From an uncultured Pelagibacteraceae bacterium (GTDB lineage: Bacteria > Pseudomonadota > Alphaproteobacteria > Pelagibacterales > Pelagibacteraceae): a stretch of DNA of 64,000 bases. The notes beneath the pieces were generated by a model. The model searched no databases, was not told where the DNA came from, and was given only the letters and a program-made list of their open reading frames with translations. The position numbers and the translations under genes are program-made. Numbering within the stretch: position 1 is the first letter of the stretch; each line of letters opens with the position of its first letter. Below are positions 31,939 through 42,062 of the stretch, piece by piece. The stretch is taken from contig CACOQC010000001.1 in assembly GCA_902629215.1 (NCBI GenBank), positions 62,001 through 126,000 on the forward strand, written 5' to 3'.

Positions 31939-33521
31939 TATATTTTAATTAATTCCCATTTTATATAATTATTTTGAGTATTTGTTATCCCAGAAATAAA
32001 TATATTTTGATTTTCAGTGTAAGTATTTTTCTTACCGAAATAAAAGCCATTATCAATATCAATTTCATAATTTTCACAAGTAAACCTCCATCCCTCATCT
32101 TCAAATTCTATAAATATAGATTTATTGTCTTGTGTTTTCATTGTCTTTGATGAGGGATCTAGATGAAAACGAAGATCAAATTTAAGATTTGGTAGCATTT
32201 TTTTTCCTATCAATTTTTCATTACCAATTAATTTGTTATTTTCAGGGTAAAATTCAATCTGACGCTCATAAAATAGTTTATATTTTTTCAAATATCCGTC
32301 ATGAGTTGCATTAATTTTCCAATAGTTTTTTTCATTGATAATTTTCTTATTTGTTATTTTAAGACCATCTTTAACTTCTGATCCTAAATTAGAATTTTTT
32401 TTAAATTTACAGGAAGAATTATCATCAATCACCAAGACATTATGAACTGCTGATGACTTTGATAAATCATTAAGTTTATTAATATTTTTATTAAAATATC
32501 CAGAGTTGGTAAGTATTTTTTTTCCATTAGAAACAAATTCAAAAGAAAGAGCACCAGCTTGGTATTTATTTGAAAATTTTTTATTAGGAGATGGTCCGAT
32601 ATCCATAATTAAATTAACCTTTTTATTTCTTAAGCTTACATAATTTGAAAACTCGTAATTTTCATTTTTGAATGAGTAACCTAATCGTTTCAAATAAAGA
32701 TCAAATTCATGATTATTAGAGATATTATTACCGTTAAATAATGGATCAAAATTTAAATTTTTCCAAAAAAATGCATACGATTGACCAAGGTAAAATATAT
32801 TTTCATCTATAAAATCAGGCATTTCTGTTTGAGACTCTTTAAACCATTCTCGTATTAATATTAAATGTTTCAGAAAAAAAATCGCAGAATTGATACTTCT
32901 AGATTTAGGAAATCCAAAAGCGTCTAAATTAGATTTGATATTTTTTTTTAAGTGGTCCAATCCCTTGATGATTAAATTTTTTTCGTCATTATATGCAAGA
33001 CCAACAAGAATAATTGCCGAGATACCAATTAATTTATCATGATCATCTTTTATCGTATTTATTTGATTAAGGAGATGAAATGCTTGTTTTTGAATTATGT
33101 AATTAAAATCTATTTTATATTGTTCATTAGAATCATCGTAAGAAAGTCTTGAATTAGAAAGCCACGAAATAATTCTTTTTGATGTTGTTTTAAAATTCCA
33201 AGTTTTAGAATTATATTTATAATTAATTTCCGTCCAATTTTTAATAATTTTTTGAACATTTATATTTGATGATTTCAAATCTAAACTAAAAAGCCAAAAA
33301 AAATTATTCAGTTTATTTATTTGTTTTTCATTCAGTTTTTTATCTATCCAAACAGTTTCCAAAGAAAATTCATTTATATTAAACTTTTTAGTTTGAATAT
33401 TTACAATTGAAGAAAGCAAATGTGCGCTAGGTTTATACTTTAAGTTTTTTGATGAAATGTTAGATATTTTTTTATTATATAAAAATGAATTAAGATAAAT
33501 TTTTCTAAAAATATCGAGCAT
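31938..33521 (-). CDS. Heparinase II/III family protein
   Basis: FGFPKSRSINSAIFFLKHLILIREWF, MDIGPSPNKKFSNKYQAGALSFEF; adjacent to purH. Confidence 0.82.
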   Translation of the reverse strand: MLDIFRKIYLNSFLYNKKISNISSKNLKYKPSAHLLSSIVNIQTKKFNINEFSLETVWIDKKLNEKQINKLNNFFWLFSLDLKSSNINVQKIIKNWTEINYKYNSKTWNFKTTSKRIISWLSNSRLSYDDSNEQYKIDFNYIIQKQAFHLLNQINTIKDDHDKLIGISAIILVGLAYNDEKNLIIKGLDHLKKNIKSNLDAFGFPKSRSINSAIFFLKHLILIREWFKESQTEMPDFIDENIFYLGQSYAFFWKNLNFDPLFNGNNISNNHEFDLYLKRLGYSFKNENYEFSNYVSLRNKKVNLIMDIGPSPNKKFSNKYQAGALSFEFVSNGKKILTNSGYFNKNINKLNDLSKSSAVHNVLVIDDNSSCKFKKNSNLGSEVKDGLKITNKKIINEKNYWKINATHDGYLKKYKLFYERQIEFYPENNKLIGNEKLIGKKMLPNLKFDLRFHLDPSSKTMKTQDNKSIFIEFEDEGWRFTCENYEIDIDNGFYFGKKNTYTENQNIFISGITNTQNNYIKWELIKI

Positions 33522-33550
33522 AATTGAAAAAGTTCTACTGAGTTAATAAT

Positions 33551-34210
33551 TTATACTGTTCTCAATAAATCAATATTTTTTTTTATATTTCCATCATTAC
33601 TTTTAAAAATAGTTGTCCCAGATACCAGAATATTTGCACCTGCTTTTATGGCTAACTTAGAATTATCAAAATTTATACCTCCATCTATTTCAATATCAAA
33701 AGATAATTTCTCTTTTTCTCGAATATCTACTAATTCTTTAATTTTATTTAAAACTTCAGGCATAAATTTTTGTCCACCAAATCCTGGATTAACACTCATT
33801 ATTAGAACTAAATCTACTTTATTTAAGAAATTTTTTATTATATCAACTTTAGTTTCAGGATTTAGTGAAACTCCAACTTTTTTTTTGAATTCTTTTATTT
33901 TATCAATTGAATTTTGAAGATTATCGGTTGCCTCGGGATGAATAGTAATTATATCCGCTCCTGCCATTGCATAAGACTCAATATACTTATGAACTGGTGA
34001 AATCATAAGGTGAACATCAAATGGGACCAAAGAATTTTTTTTTAATGCTTTAATTACTGGAGGACCAATTGTTAAATTTGGCACGAAATGACCATCCATT
34101 ACATCGACATGTATCATGTCAGCCCCAGCCTCGTTAAGTCTTTTAATCTCATTTCCTAGTTGACTAAAGTCAGCAGATAAAATTGAAGGTGAAATTTGTA
34201 TTTTTTTCAT
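33551..34210 (-). CDS. rpe: Ribulose-phosphate 3-epimerase
   Basis: ISPSILSADFSQLGNEI, HVDVMDGHFVPNLTIGP, MSVNPGFGGQKF. Confidence 0.98.
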   Translation of the reverse strand: MKKIQISPSILSADFSQLGNEIKRLNEAGADMIHVDVMDGHFVPNLTIGPPVIKALKKNSLVPFDVHLMISPVHKYIESYAMAGADIITIHPEATDNLQNSIDKIKEFKKKVGVSLNPETKVDIIKNFLNKVDLVLIMSVNPGFGGQKFMPEVLNKIKELVDIREKEKLSFDIEIDGGINFDNSKLAIKAGANILVSGTTIFKSNDGNIKKNIDLLRTV

Positions 34211-34238
34211 TGATAACTAGGATAACTAGTATCAATTT

Positions 34239-34595
34239 TTAAAATTTAATTGAATTAAAAAATTGGTAAATTTGTCTCGAAATTTCACTCTCCAATGGAA
34301 AAGACAACATTCCCATAACTGAATATCCTAAAATCCATGGCATCAAGTAAAATCTAATCATAAAGAAAAACCAAGCAACATAAAGTGGAACTAAGGGTCC
34401 AATAATAAATGATGGCGTAATTGGTTTGAATAAAGTCATTAAAGGATTGGTAAATTTTACAAACACTCTCATGAAAAAGAACTGAGAGTCTTCTCTTTGA
34501 AATATATTCATTGCAACCCTTCCGATTAAAGTCCACATAATTACTCCAAGCACATAATCAATAATATAAACTAAAGGATGAAAGTTAGCTGACAT
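34239..34595 (-). CDS. Integral membrane protein, possibly YggT-like
   Basis: Hydrophobic segments and FVKFTNPLMTLFKPITP motif; family assignment tentative. Confidence 0.5.
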   Translation of the reverse strand: MSANFHPLVYIIDYVLGVIMWTLIGRVAMNIFQREDSQFFFMRVFVKFTNPLMTLFKPITPSFIIGPLVPLYVAWFFFMIRFYLMPWILGYSVMGMLSFPLESEISRQIYQFFNSIKF

Positions 34596-34628
34596 TTAAA
34601 ATTTATATTGGAAAAATTTAGAAATTAA

Positions 34629-34652
34629 AAGGGGCGAAATTAATCGCCCCTT
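34629..34652 (-). terminator. Rho-independent terminator of the symporter operon
   Basis: AAGGGGCGATTAATTTCGCCCCTTTT on the minus strand: 9-bp stem (GGGGCGA/TCGCCCC core) plus T-run, 12 nt after the symporter stop. Confidence 0.87.
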
Positions 34653-34663
34653 AATAAGATTAT

Positions 34664-36478
34664 TTAATGTTGTTTACCAAGGATCGATTTACCAGATGGT
34701 ACACGAACCTCATCAACCATTTTTTGCGTTGCAGCATTAGGCTCTGCAGTAATTAAACTTACTACCACCATAGCTACTAAGCTGACAGCTGAACCGAAGA
34801 TACCAAACGTTAACTGTGTAATACCTAGGAAACCACTTCCGCCGTTTCTTACCCAAATTAGGTAACCAGCACCAGAAATTAATCCTAAAGCCATACCAGC
34901 TATAGCACCTTCTCTGTTAGCTCTCTTCCACCATACACCAAGTACAAGTGGGAAGAACAATCCAGACATCGCAAAGTCAAAAGCCCAAATTACTGAACCT
35001 AAGATACCTTGGATCTCCATTGCTGCAATAGTTGCTCCAGCAAAACCAATTACTACAAGTAATACCCTTGCAACAACTAGTCGTTTTGCAGTTTCTGCTT
35101 TTGGATCGATGATCTTGTAATACAAGTCATGAGACAAAGCATTTGCAATCGCTAGAATCAAACCATCCGCTGTAGACATGGCAGCAGCCATACCTCCAGC
35201 AGCAACTAGACCTGAGATTACATATGGTAATCCAGCTATTTCTGGAGTTGCTAACACAACGGCTTTACCACCCATGAAAAACTCATTTAATTCAAGAGTT
35301 CCATTTCCGTTAAAGTCGCTTACAAACATTAAGTTTGCTTGGTTCCAGTTTTGATACCAATCTATTGATTGAACTTCTGCAATTGATTTACCGATAATAC
35401 CAGTTGGTAATGACGGGTCAATCAACGACAATTTAGAAAGTGTCGCTAACATTGGAGCAGAAGAATAAAGTAGGAAGATAAAGAATAATGACCAACCTAC
35501 TGATTTTCTAGCTGCTTTTACACTTGGAGTAGTGAAATACCTCATCATCACGTGCGGTAATGAAGCTGTTCCCATCATCATCGCTAGTGCTAATGAAATA
35601 AATGCCCAAGGTGTAGCGTTAACCGCTGAGTGAGCTTTAGTTATTCCAGCTAAACCTTTTGGTACCGCAGCAAGATTCTCTTTTGAGTTTGCCACAAAAC
35701 CAAACTGTTGTTCTAGTTCACCAATTCTAGCTACTTCGTCAGCTAACATAAAGTGTGGGAAGAAACCCGCACCCATTTTGTTACTGATCCAAAATACTGG
35801 AAGTAAGTAAGCTATAATTAGTACAATGTACTGTGCAACTTGTGTCCAAGTTACCCCTCTCATACCACCTAACATTGAACATAATAAGATACTTATTAGT
35901 CCAACATAAACTGCGTATTGGAATGGAATATCAAGAGCAACAGACGCAATAGTACCTGTAGCGTTAATTTGTGCAGTCACATAAGTAAATGAAGCAACAG
36001 TTAAAACTATTACTGCCATTAACCTTGATAAATTACCACCGTATCTTGTACCAATAAAATCTGGAACTGTGTAACAGCCAAATTTTCTTAGGTATGGTGC
36101 TAATAAAGATGCTACTAACACATATCCACCTGTCCAACCAACAAGTAGTGCCATATAACCATAGCCTTTAAAGTAAATACCACCAGCCATTGCAACGAAC
36201 GATGCACCGGACATCCAGTCTGCTGCTGTCGCCATTCCGTTGAACACGGTAGGTACCTGTCTTCCAGCTACGTAATACGCATCTGCTTGAGCTGTACGTG
36301 ATAGATAACCAATTATCGCGTAGATGGCTACTGTAAAGGCTACGAAACAAATTCCGATAGCTTTAGCTGACATACCCATCTGCTCAGCAATTGCCATAAT
36401 TATTATGAAAGCTAAAAATCCACCCGTATAGATTCCATAAACTTTAGGCAAATTGTCTATAAAATTACCTTTTAACAT
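34664..36478 (-). CDS. Sodium:solute symporter family permease (ActP-like/VC_2705-type), partner of DUF4212 protein
   Basis: SRTAQADAYYVAGRQVPTVFNGMATAADWMSGASFVAMAG, GGMAAAMSTADGLILAIANALSHDLY; contains DFNGNGTLELNE. Confidence 0.93.
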   Translation of the reverse strand: MLKGNFIDNLPKVYGIYTGGFLAFIIIMAIAEQMGMSAKAIGICFVAFTVAIYAIIGYLSRTAQADAYYVAGRQVPTVFNGMATAADWMSGASFVAMAGGIYFKGYGYMALLVGWTGGYVLVASLLAPYLRKFGCYTVPDFIGTRYGGNLSRLMAVIVLTVASFTYVTAQINATGTIASVALDIPFQYAVYVGLISILLCSMLGGMRGVTWTQVAQYIVLIIAYLLPVFWISNKMGAGFFPHFMLADEVARIGELEQQFGFVANSKENLAAVPKGLAGITKAHSAVNATPWAFISLALAMMMGTASLPHVMMRYFTTPSVKAARKSVGWSLFFIFLLYSSAPMLATLSKLSLIDPSLPTGIIGKSIAEVQSIDWYQNWNQANLMFVSDFNGNGTLELNEFFMGGKAVVLATPEIAGLPYVISGLVAAGGMAAAMSTADGLILAIANALSHDLYYKIIDPKAETAKRLVVARVLLVVIGFAGATIAAMEIQGILGSVIWAFDFAMSGLFFPLVLGVWWKRANREGAIAGMALGLISGAGYLIWVRNGGSGFLGITQLTFGIFGSAVSLVAMVVVSLITAEPNAATQKMVDEVRVPSGKSILGKQH

Positions 36479-36738
36479 TAATCGTCTCCTCTCTCACTGA
36501 AGCCGAACTCTTCATCAATTTTTTCTTGTCTATTCGCAAACCAGAAAATTAAGATTACGAAAATTCCAAGAGAACCTTGACAAGTGAACCAATAAGTTAA
36601 CGGGTATCCAAATGGACCTGTTACCTCATTCATTTCTGCTCCAAAAAGGAAGATGCCAATTGAGAATACAAACCAAATTGCCAATGTAACTATTAACAAT
36701 CCCCTGGTTTTTTCCCAGTGTTGTGCTTGTTTTGACAT
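36478..36738 (-). CDS. DUF4212 small symporter-associated membrane protein
   Basis: QHWEKTRGLLIVTLAIWFVFSIGIFLFGAEMNEVTGPFGYPLTYWFTCQGSLGIFVILIFWFANRQEKIDEEFG. Confidence 0.9.
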   Translation of the reverse strand: MSKQAQHWEKTRGLLIVTLAIWFVFSIGIFLFGAEMNEVTGPFGYPLTYWFTCQGSLGIFVILIFWFANRQEKIDEEFGFSERGDD

Positions 36739-36864
36739 TATATACCTCTCTCTTTTTAGTTATAACTGGCAAAAACCATAACCATTATGAAGGAGATTTA
36801 AAGTATTAAAATTGTTCAAATTAAGCGACTTTTTGAGGTATAAATACGCAAATTATCGCATTTT

Positions 36865-37488
36865 ATGGCAAAATATAAACTAACCTGGAAAGATCTAACC
36901 TGGAGAGATTTTAAGATATATTTATTTGCTCTATTTAAAGCATTTGTACCCAAAAAAAAAATTGATAATTTTGATGCTTTAGAGGATTTTATTCAAACTA
37001 AATCAGCATGGGTTACACAGGTAACTCTTTATGGGTATCTAAAGACTAGAATGGGTACAAGATATGTTCTTCATTTTGAAAATGACGTATTTATGTCATC
37101 AGTCAATTTAGCTAAGTGGAATATTTATGCAGTTGCATTACAAGATCTGACTTTTTTCACGTTTTCATATTTAAAAAAAAATTTTAGTTATAACGAAGTT
37201 GAAAAAGCAAAAGAAATTTTTTTGAAAATTTTAGATGACGAAATTTCAAATAAAATGCCTTTAGATATAATTGAAAATGCAAAAAAAAGTTTTGATGAAA
37301 GACTACAAAATATAAATTGGGATCTGTATCATGATGATTTACCCTTTAATCCAAGTGCATTATCTTTATATAAATGGGCACCTATAGCAGAAGATTTAAA
37401 AACATTAGATCGTAAAATAGTTTTAAATTCTGTAATTTTAAAATGGGATATTGTAAAAAAAGAATTTAAAGAAAGAATTCAATTTTAA
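36865..37488 (+). CDS. Conserved hypothetical protein
   Basis: Long ORF divergent to the symporter operon with a W-rich N-terminus; no recognised family. Confidence 0.7.
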   Translation: MAKYKLTWKDLTWRDFKIYLFALFKAFVPKKKIDNFDALEDFIQTKSAWVTQVTLYGYLKTRMGTRYVLHFENDVFMSSVNLAKWNIYAVALQDLTFFTFSYLKKNFSYNEVEKAKEIFLKILDDEISNKMPLDIIENAKKSFDERLQNINWDLYHDDLPFNPSALSLYKWAPIAEDLKTLDRKIVLNSVILKWDIVKKEFKERIQF

Positions 37489-39572
37489 GTATTTTTTCTA
37501 TTTTCAACTAAACTATCCACAACACTTGGGTCAGCCAAAGTGGTTGTATCACCTAATTGATCATGCTCATTAGCAGCAATTTTTCTCAAAATTCTTCTCA
37601 TAATTTTTCCTGATCTTGTTTTTGGTAATCCAGGGGTAAAATGAATTAGATCGGGAGTTGCTAAAGGACCTATTTGTTTTCTTACCCATAGCTTTAATTC
37701 TCTTTCCAAATCTCCTGTTTCAATCTCCCCAGCATTTAATGTAACATAACAATATAAACCATTACCCTTAATATCGTGGGGATATCCAACCACTGCTGCT
37801 TCAGCTACTTTTGAGTGAGCAACAAAGGCACTTTCTATTTCTGCAGTACCAAGATTATGTCCTGAAACAATTATTACATCATCTACTCTTCCTGTTATCC
37901 AATAATAACCATCTTTATCTCTTCTACATCCATCACCAGTAAAATATTTACCATCAAATTGAGAAAAATAAGTATCTATAAATCTTTGATGATCACCATA
38001 AACTGTACGCATTTGTCCTGGCCAAGATTGTGAAATACAAAGTCTGCCTTCGCCTGCACCTTTAACTTCTTTTCCATCTTTATCGACTAAACAAGGCTTA
38101 ATTCCATAAAAAGGTTTTGTTGCAGAGCCTGGTTTTAAAGGGATAGCACCTGTTTGGGGTGCAATTAATATTCCTCCAGTTTCGGTTTGCCACCATGTAT
38201 CGACTATTGGACATTTAGAATTTCCAACAGTTTTATAATACCACATCCAAGCCTCAGGGTTTATTGGTTCACCTACTGTGCCAAGTAATTTTAATGATTT
38301 TCTAGATGTTTTTTTAACGGGCTCTTCACCTTCTCTCATTAAAGCCCTAATTGCAGTTGGTGCCGTATAAAAAGTATTTACTTTAAATTTATCTACAATT
38401 TGCCACCACCTTGAGCTATCCGGGTAGTTAGGAACACCCTCAAACATTATAGTTGTTGCTCCATTAGAGAGCGGTCCGTATATGATATAACTGTGACCAG
38501 TAACCCAACCAATATCTGCAGTACACCAGTATATATCTTTAGGTTTGTAATTAAAAATATACTGATGAGTCATTGATGCATAAACCATATATCCCCCAGT
38601 TGTATGCAAAACTCCTTTTGGTTTACCAGTTGATCCTGAAGTATAAAGTATGAATAATGGATCTTCAGCGTTCATCTCTTCAGGTTCAGAATAATTGGAA
38701 ACATCTTTAATAAGGTCGTGATACCATACATCTCGATCGTGATTCCAAAAGACGTAATTTCCAGTTCTTTTAACAACAATGCATTTTTTAACATTAGGAC
38801 AATTTGTTAAAGCTTCATCAGTTGTAGCTTTTAGAGGAATCGTTTTTCCTCCCCTTACACCCTCATCAGCAGTGATAATATATTCTGACTCACAATCATT
38901 AACCCTACCTGAAATTGACTCTGCAGAAAAACCTCCAAAAATAATTGAGTGAATTGCCCCAATTCTAGCACAAGCTAACATCAGTATTGCTAATTCTGGT
39001 ATCATTGTTAAGTAAATTGTTACTCTGTCGCCTTTTTTTATTCCAAGTTTTTTTAGTCCATTTGCTGCTTTTGAAACTTTTTGATGTAATTGTTTGTATG
39101 AAATTTTTTGTGTGTCTTTAGGATCGTCACCAACCCAAATAATTGCGGTTTTATCTTTTTTATCTTTAAGATGTCTGTCTATACAGTTTGCTGATGCATT
39201 CAATGTTCCGTCCTCAAACCACTTAATTTTAACTTCATCTTTACTGTATTTAACGTCTTTGATTTTTTTGTATGGTTTGATCCAAGTAATTCTTTTTCCT
39301 TCTTTTTTCCAAAAATTATTATTATTTTTTATGGATTCATTATATTTTTTTTGATACTGAGCTTTATTTGCAAGGCCGCTTTTTATCCACTCAGGTTTAG
39401 TTTTAAATACTAATTCAGATGATGATGAATTATCTTTTTTTTCGGTTTTTTTAAAACTTTTTTTTTTGTTTTTGATTTTTTTTCTAATAACTTTTCTTCT
39501 TTTAATAATTTTCTTTTTTCTTTTTTTAGAAGATTTTTTTTTAGTTTTAGATTTTCTCTTTTTTTTTGGCAT
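37485..39572 (-). CDS. acs: Acetyl-CoA synthetase with Lys/Arg-rich N-terminal extension
   Basis: [76 protein letters not shown]. Confidence 0.97.
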   Translation of the reverse strand: MPKKKRKSKTKKKSSKKRKKKIIKRRKVIRKKIKNKKKSFKKTEKKDNSSSSELVFKTKPEWIKSGLANKAQYQKKYNESIKNNNNFWKKEGKRITWIKPYKKIKDVKYSKDEVKIKWFEDGTLNASANCIDRHLKDKKDKTAIIWVGDDPKDTQKISYKQLHQKVSKAANGLKKLGIKKGDRVTIYLTMIPELAILMLACARIGAIHSIIFGGFSAESISGRVNDCESEYIITADEGVRGGKTIPLKATTDEALTNCPNVKKCIVVKRTGNYVFWNHDRDVWYHDLIKDVSNYSEPEEMNAEDPLFILYTSGSTGKPKGVLHTTGGYMVYASMTHQYIFNYKPKDIYWCTADIGWVTGHSYIIYGPLSNGATTIMFEGVPNYPDSSRWWQIVDKFKVNTFYTAPTAIRALMREGEEPVKKTSRKSLKLLGTVGEPINPEAWMWYYKTVGNSKCPIVDTWWQTETGGILIAPQTGAIPLKPGSATKPFYGIKPCLVDKDGKEVKGAGEGRLCISQSWPGQMRTVYGDHQRFIDTYFSQFDGKYFTGDGCRRDKDGYYWITGRVDDVIIVSGHNLGTAEIESAFVAHSKVAEAAVVGYPHDIKGNGLYCYVTLNAGEIETGDLERELKLWVRKQIGPLATPDLIHFTPGLPKTRSGKIMRRILRKIAANEHDQLGDTTTLADPSVVDSLVENRKNT

Positions 39573-39586
39573 AAATAAATCTTATA

Positions 39587-40006
39587 CTAAATTTTAACCA
39601 TGTTATTTAAAATTTTCCAGCTTTTAGAATCAATAGGCATAACGGATAATCGACTTTGTCTGATCAATGATAAATGGCTCAATTCCTTATTTTTCTTAAT
39701 ATTTTCCAGTGTAATCGGTCTATCTAGTTTTTTGATAAATTTAACTGTTACAGCAACAAAACGGCCAGATTGGTCAGTTTTGTCTAAATATGCCTCTTTA
39801 ATGACTTCAACAATCCCAACTATCTCTTTGCCAATGTTTGAATGGTAAAAAAAACAATGATCACCTTTTTTCATTGCTTTCAAATTTTTTGCAGCCTGAT
39901 AGTTCCTAACACCATCCCAAGGAGCCCCTTTATTGCCAGCATTTTTTTGTTGATCAATAGACCAAACATCAGGCTCAGATTTAAGTAACCAATATTTTTT
40001 ACTCAT
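39587..40006 (-). CDS. EVE domain protein
   Basis: YWLLKSEPDVWSIDQQ, WDGVRNYQAAKNLKAMKKGDHCFFYHSN. Confidence 0.93.
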   Translation of the reverse strand: MSKKYWLLKSEPDVWSIDQQKNAGNKGAPWDGVRNYQAAKNLKAMKKGDHCFFYHSNIGKEIVGIVEVIKEAYLDKTDQSGRFVAVTVKFIKKLDRPITLENIKKNKELSHLSLIRQSRLSVMPIDSKSWKILNNMVKI

Positions 40007-40013
40007 GTTTTTT

Positions 40014-41087
40014 TTATAATTTTACACCTGCACCTTTAAGAAACGCTGCATCTTCATCTAAAGGCCATCTTGGTTTTGCAGGATAATCTAAATTATCAAA
40101 TTGTTTTAATTTAAATTTTTCTAATCCCACCATTGCAATCATTGCAGCATTATCACCACATAGTTCTATCGGTGGAAAGATAGATTTGTAACCTTCCTCC
40201 TCACAAAGATTTATTAACATTTTTCTAATTTCTTTATTTGCTGCAACACCCCCTGCTACAACAAATTTTTTTTCTTCAGGTTTAATTTGATTTTCAAATT
40301 CTTTGAAAGCCATTTTTGTTTTTTTATACAAAATTTCAATTATTGTTTTTTGAAAAGATGCAGCAAGATCAAACTTTTCTTGATCAGTTTTGATTTTTTT
40401 TGTTATTTTTAGTATTGCTGTCTTAAGTCCAGCAAATGATAAATTACAGCCACCTTTATTAAAAATTGGTTTTGGTAAACTATATTTATTTGGATCTCCT
40501 TTTTTTGCTAGAATTTCTATTTGTGGTCCACCTGGAAATTCGACTCCCAAAAGTTTTGCAGTTTTATCAAACGCTTCACCAATAGCATCATCAATAGTTG
40601 TACCTAGTCTTTTATATTTATTTAAATTTTTAACACTTAAATATTGAGAATGTCCTCCTGAAATTAATAAAAGTAAATATGGGTAATTTAATTCTAAATT
40701 TAATTTTGGACTTAATGCGTGACCTTCTAAGTGATTTACTGCTATAAATGGTTTGTCTAAGGATGTGGCAAAAGCTTTTCCAAAACTTAATCCAACTGAA
40801 AGACAAACAACTAATCCAGGTCCTGCAGTAGATGCAACAGCATCAATCTCATCTATTTTTATTCCACTATCATCAATTGCTTTTTTAACAATCCAGTCAA
40901 TCTTTTCTAAATGTGACCTTGCAGCTAGCTCAGGAACAACCCCACCAAACTCTTTGTGGACATCCACTTGACTAGAAATAACATTAGATAAGACCATAGG
41001 GTTTCCTTGGTTATTTTCAGTTATTATAGATGCAGCTGTTTCGTCACAACTAGATTCTATTCCAAGAATTAAGGGCTTTTTACTCAT
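40014..41087 (-). CDS. tsaD: tRNA N6-threonylcarbamoyladenosine transferase TsaD
   Basis: LGIESSCDETAASI, VNHLEGHALSPKL, AGGVAANKEIR. Confidence 0.97.
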   Translation of the reverse strand: MSKKPLILGIESSCDETAASIITENNQGNPMVLSNVISSQVDVHKEFGGVVPELAARSHLEKIDWIVKKAIDDSGIKIDEIDAVASTAGPGLVVCLSVGLSFGKAFATSLDKPFIAVNHLEGHALSPKLNLELNYPYLLLLISGGHSQYLSVKNLNKYKRLGTTIDDAIGEAFDKTAKLLGVEFPGGPQIEILAKKGDPNKYSLPKPIFNKGGCNLSFAGLKTAILKITKKIKTDQEKFDLAASFQKTIIEILYKKTKMAFKEFENQIKPEEKKFVVAGGVAANKEIRKMLINLCEEEGYKSIFPPIELCGDNAAMIAMVGLEKFKLKQFDNLDYPAKPRWPLDEDAAFLKGAGVKL

Positions 41088-41143
41088 TCAAATAGTTTTT
41101 AATAATTGTACAATCTCGGTACAAAAAATAAATAAATTTATCA

Positions 41144-42061
41144 ATGAGTAGAAAAATAATAATTGGATCTAGAGGCAGCAAATTAGCTTTACTATATGCA
41201 CAAAAAGCTAAGGATACTATCATTCATAAAACAGATTTTAGCGATGAAGAGGTTTTTATAAAAACAATAACTACTGAAGGCGATAAAGTAAAAGATAAAA
41301 GATTGTCTGAGTTTGGAGGAAAAGGTTTGTTTTCAAATAACATTGAAAAAGAACTTCAAAATAAAAATGTTGATATAGCAGTTCATGCACTTAAAGATTT
41401 ACCCGCAATTGAAACAATGGGTTTAATGACTGATAGTTTTTTAGAAAGAAATAATCCGAGAGAAATTTTGATTTCTAAAAATAACAAAAAATTAAAAGAG
41501 TTAGATATAAAATCTATCATAGGAACATCTTCATATAGGAGAGAATTTCAAATAAAAAAGATACGACCTGATGTTCAATGCAAACTTATAAGAGGTAATG
41601 TTGACACTAGAATACAAAAATTAAAAAATGGCTTGTATGATGCAATTATTCTTTCATATGCAGGAATTAAATATTTGCAACTTGAAAATGAAATTGCTGA
41701 AACATTTACAACGAAGGAAATAATTCCAAGTGTAGGTCAGGGTATTATTGCATTACAGTGTAGAGAGGATGATAAAGAGATTATTTCTATTTTAAAAAAA
41801 ATTAATCATGACGAGACTTATAAAAGAGCTCATGCTGAAAGAGATATTTTAAAAGTTTTAGAAGGAGATTGTGAAACAGCTATAGGAGCACATTCTATAA
41901 TTGATGGGAAGAATATTATTGTTGAAGCTGAACTTTTTTCTTTAGATGGATCAAAAAGATTTTACGAAAAAAAAATTGAAAAAATTGAAAAATTTAATTC
42001 AATTGGAAAAGAAATTGGCAAAATTTTAAAAACTAAATCAAATAATTCATATAAAAGATGA
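41144..42061 (+). CDS. hemC: Hydroxymethylbilane synthase
   Basis: IIGSRGSKLALLYAQKAK, DIAVHALKDLPA, LEGDCETAIGAHS. Confidence 0.96.
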   Translation: MSRKIIIGSRGSKLALLYAQKAKDTIIHKTDFSDEEVFIKTITTEGDKVKDKRLSEFGGKGLFSNNIEKELQNKNVDIAVHALKDLPAIETMGLMTDSFLERNNPREILISKNNKKLKELDIKSIIGTSSYRREFQIKKIRPDVQCKLIRGNVDTRIQKLKNGLYDAIILSYAGIKYLQLENEIAETFTTKEIIPSVGQGIIALQCREDDKEIISILKKINHDETYKRAHAERDILKVLEGDCETAIGAHSIIDGKNIIVEAELFSLDGSKRFYEKKIEKIEKFNSIGKEIGKILKTKSNNSYKR

Positions 42062-42062
42062 T

